From assembly GCA_963579025.1 (NCBI GenBank), contig CAUZFZ010000007.1:1-64000 (forward strand): a stretch of DNA of 64,000 nucleotides, in the 5' to 3' direction. Shown one piece after another: positions 61,970 through 64,000 of this stretch. The notes under the pieces were generated by a model. That model made no database searches, was not told where the DNA came from, and was given only the letters and a program-made list of their open reading frames with translations. How positions within the stretch are numbered: position 1 is the stretch's first letter; each line of letters opens with the position of its first letter. The position numbers and the translations under genes are program-made. This stretch comes from CAUZFZ01 sp963579025 (GTDB lineage Bacteria > Planctomycetota > Planctomycetia > Planctomycetales > Planctomycetaceae).

Positions 61970-62620
61970 GTGTCCTCAAGCATCCTCACGGTGGTTTTCA
62001 TTTTCCCCGTTGTCGATTCGTCACAAATTGCACAGGTCGCCGGTCAGAAACCGGGCGACCCCGTAGCGATTCAGTTCCGAACTCAGACTCAGAAAGACGC
62101 CTTTCGCGGGTACTCGCGGGGACTGATGAGAGACTCGCGACGGACGGCAATTCCCGATCCACACGCCGTTGTCCCGCCGTTGCTGGGGTTGTACCAGCAG
62201 ATTCCGCTGATCCGTGGCCTCTCGAAGACAGAACTTCGCCGCATGCGCGAAACAACGGCACAGCGTCTGATTGCGATGCACGGAGTCTTGAGTCGTCGTA
62301 AGTCCGCGCGAAAACGACACGCGAAGGATTCCGACAACTCCGCCAAACGTCTATCTCGTGCAAGTGAACGTGTCGCACGGAGTGACACCCAATCCACATC
62401 GCCAGCGCCGGAAGGACTGGGCGGGACGGAAGCCGAGAATGCTCAAGCTTTGATCGCGTTGATCGAGAACACGGTCGATCCCGATAGCTGGGAATCCCGT
62501 GGCGGCAACGGCACAGCCAGCTACATTGGCGGTCGGATCAAGGCACTGGTGATCCGTCAGACCGACGAGGTTCATCGTCAAATCGGTGGCACGCTGGGAG
62601 CCGTCCGCCGCGCCGAGTAG
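61970..62620 (+). CDS. Hypothetical exported protein with secretin-like end
   Basis: 216 residues from a GTG at 61970, 27 bp after the previous stop, so probably in the same transcript. A hydrophobic N-terminus (MSSSILTVVFIFPVVDSS) suggests export. The C-terminal 60 residues, LIALIENTVDPDSWESRGGN then IKALVIRQTDEVHRQIGGTL, resemble the secretin/STN-like short domain repeated in many planctomycete proteins. The centre is basic. Together with the giant protein it may belong to an envelope assembly; this is inference. Confidence 0.6.
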   Translation: MSSSILTVVFIFPVVDSSQIAQVAGQKPGDPVAIQFRTQTQKDAFRGYSRGLMRDSRRTAIPDPHAVVPPLLGLYQQIPLIRGLSKTELRRMRETTAQRLIAMHGVLSRRKSARKRHAKDSDNSAKRLSRASERVARSDTQSTSPAPEGLGGTEAENAQALIALIENTVDPDSWESRGGNGTASYIGGRIKALVIRQTDEVHRQIGGTLGAVRRAE

Positions 62621-62624
62621 GCCT

Positions 62625-62837
62625 GTCTCTGCGAGACGAAGTCGCTCGATCAGGTTCGGCGCGGGTCTCCCGACCCCGCCGTTCCGTCGACCGTAGGTCT
62701 CCCCTCAACGCAATCGGCCAACACGTGTCGCCGGTCGGAGACCTTCGGTCGCTGGCGCGTCGGGGTCAGAGACCCGCGCCGAACAAGGTGGGACCCGCGC
62801 CGAACAAGGTGCGTCTCTGCGAGACGAAGTCGCTCGA
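62625..62837. repeat. 25-nt direct repeats flanking a palindrome
   Basis: GTCTCTGCGAGACGAAGTCG plus CTCGA occurs at 62625-62649 and again, identical, at 62813-62837. The GTTCGGCGCGGGTCTC palindrome lies between the two copies. Confidence 0.85.
62654..62784. repeat. Interspersed palindrome, GTTCGGCGCGGGTCTC family, copy 2
   Basis: Left GTTCGGCGCGGGTCTC and GACCCCGCCG; right GTCGGGGTC and GAGACCCGCGCCGAAC, with inner GACCGTAGGTCTCC against GGAGACCTTCGGTC. A partial extra end, GACCCGCGCCGAAC, follows at 62792-62805. Confidence 0.9.
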
Positions 62838-62908
62838 CGTGCCGACGCCTCATCGTCTCGTTAGGATTCCGCGCGGAAGCTCATCTCAATCCGCCTGGGA
62901 GTCCCAAC

Positions 62909-63859
62909 ATGAAGACACGCGCCGCGGTTGTGATCGTCATCGCGCTGTTCTCTGTCGGCGTTATCCAAAGTCGAGTCTACGCAGACGACAAGCCAAAGGA
63001 CATTTTCGACTACGAAGGTCAACGTACTGCTTCCGATGGCGTGACAAAGATTGTCTTCATCGGTGACGCAGGCACACACGGGCCGCCGGGTAATCACGAG
63101 TTCGTGGCCGGCTCTATTCTGATCGCCCGGACGTTGAACAAGGTTTACCCGAATGTTCACGCCGTCGTGCGGTCCAGCAAAAACTGGCCAAAGGACCTGT
63201 CGCACGCGGATGCGATTGTCGTTGGCCTGAACCACGGACAGCGGGCGGCACGTGATCCGCAGATTTTCGATGCCGTCAGTAAGGGCGCCGGCTTCATGGC
63301 GATCCACTTCGGTGTCGAAGTCAACAAGGGCGAAGCCGGCGACAACTACCTGTTGTGGATGGGCGGGTACTTCGAGACGTTCTGGTCCGTCAATCCATGG
63401 TGGACTCCGGAATTCAAGACATTTCCAAAGCACGCAATTACACGAGGAGTTAAGCCATTCAGCGTGCGCGATGAATGGTACTACCACATGCGCTTCGTTC
63501 CCGACCTGGAAGGCGTGACACCAATCCTGTCGGCTGTTGCGCCCATCGACACTGTCCGCGAACAGCCCAGCAGCCGCGGCGGAAACGAGGATGTCTTCAA
63601 GGCCGTGAAAGCAGGTACACCACAGCACATGGCATGGGCTCACGAAGGTGAGAATAAGCAGAGAGGATTCGGATTCACCGGCCTGCATCGCCATGAGAAT
63701 CTCGGCAACGACAGCTTTCGTACGGTCCTGATCAACGGAGCGGCGTGGGTCGCCGGACTGGACATCCCGCCGAAAGGAGTCTCTTCAGAAACTCCGGGTG
63801 CCGATGATCTCGCCAAATTGATTACAGAGGCCAAAGCAGCAATTGCTGCCGGCAAGTGA
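62909..63859 (+). CDS. Exported ThuA-domain protein
   Basis: 316 residues with a signal peptide (MKTRAAVVIVIALFSVGVIQ). The ThuA fold, a class I glutamine-amidotransferase-like domain linked to trehalose/sugar use, is shown by KIVFIGDAGTHGPPGNHEF, ADAIVVGLNHG, GAGFMAIHFGVEV, YFETFWSVNPWW, HAITRGVKPFSVRDEWYYHM and RGFGFTGLHRHENLGND. ThuA proteins are thought to act on keto-sugars, but the catalytic role is not settled. It fits with the other sugar-handling exported proteins of the window (DUF1080, DUF6807, PVC propeller). Confidence 0.9.
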   Translation: MKTRAAVVIVIALFSVGVIQSRVYADDKPKDIFDYEGQRTASDGVTKIVFIGDAGTHGPPGNHEFVAGSILIARTLNKVYPNVHAVVRSSKNWPKDLSHADAIVVGLNHGQRAARDPQIFDAVSKGAGFMAIHFGVEVNKGEAGDNYLLWMGGYFETFWSVNPWWTPEFKTFPKHAITRGVKPFSVRDEWYYHMRFVPDLEGVTPILSAVAPIDTVREQPSSRGGNEDVFKAVKAGTPQHMAWAHEGENKQRGFGFTGLHRHENLGNDSFRTVLINGAAWVAGLDIPPKGVSSETPGADDLAKLITEAKAAIAAGK

Positions 63860-63925
63860 GGCACTGAAAGTTGGGAATCAGACGATTCCCAATTCGTACG
63901 GACACCCAACGGAGAGCGGCCCGCA

Positions 63926-64000
63926 ATGAAGATCGGACTTGTTGGATATCAGGGAAGCGGCAAGAGCACGCTGTTTGAACTCCTCAGTGGAGTCACTCCC
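63926..64000 (+). CDS. P-loop GTPase, YchF-like (partial)
   Basis: Only the first 25 codons are in the window, after GGAGAG. They read MKIGLVGYQGSGKSTLFELL, with a Walker A motif GYQGSGKST. The start fits YchF/Obg-type GTPases (DUF933 relatives). The gene is cut by the window end. Confidence 0.7.
   Translation, partial: MKIGLVGYQGSGKSTLFELLSGVTP

Overview
The window looks like chromosomal DNA of a planctomycete (Planctomycetota). The basis is gene content rather than a database search: a PVC-type heme-binding/propeller dehydrogenase, a TIGR03067-like lipoprotein domain, an ECF sigma factor of the planctomycete Ser/Thr-kinase-linked type, a zinc-ribbon Ser/Thr kinase, DUF1080, DUF6807 and ThuA proteins, and many interspersed palindromic repeats, one of which ends in the planctomycete repeat peptide SLKRKREF. 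GC is moderately high. No rRNA, tRNA, CRISPR array or prophage was seen.

Layout. 1-4.9 kb: a minus-strand chemosensory operon (CheW, CheR-TPR, long CheW, membrane MCP) resembling a Wsp-type cluster. 5.2-10.7 kb: an ECF sigma factor and a Ser/Thr kinase with ankyrin repeats, with a REP-transposase-REP unit between them. 10.8-20.1 kb: exported protease, SGNH-DUF1080 esterase, two PLP enzymes, two related membrane proteins and a TolB-like lipoprotein. 20.2-25.5 kb: a nested palindrome, a frameshifted HEAT-repeat lipoprotein with two coupled small membrane ORFs, an ExbD-like/TIGR03067 lipoprotein and a gluzincin peptidase. 25.8-32 kb: divergent manC and galU (nucleotide sugars), an M20 peptidase and the giant cytochrome/propeller protein. 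32.4-38.8 kb: TPR-redoxin, MFS transporter, a candidate selenoprotein with an in-frame TGA, and DUF6807. 39.3-40.4 kb: small genes including a toxin-antitoxin-like pair. 40.4-48.9 kb: PQQ propeller, gapA, pepT with a methyltransferase, moaC, K+-channel-like protein and a PEP-mutase-family enzyme. 49-57.6 kb: membrane glycosyltransferase, bestrophin, double metallophosphoesterase, DEAD-box helicase and a DUF2089-like regulator. 58-64 kb: a 1289-residue membrane protein with about 580 residues of low complexity, a small exported protein, a ThuA protein and the start of a YchF-like GTPase.

Three observations stand out. (1) The transposase at 8937-9734 has two tandem Y1/HUH domains with complementary losses: domain 1 keeps the tyrosine but lost HUH, while domain 2 keeps HUH but stops just before the tyrosine. 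(2) An in-frame TGA in a thioredoxin-like protein (C-T-[TGA]) is followed by a hairpin at SECIS distance. (3) One outer palindrome carries different inner palindromes at two loci, one of them the REP linked to the transposase. Functional assignments rest on motifs read by eye; start sites were chosen from signal peptides and Shine-Dalgarno sequences.
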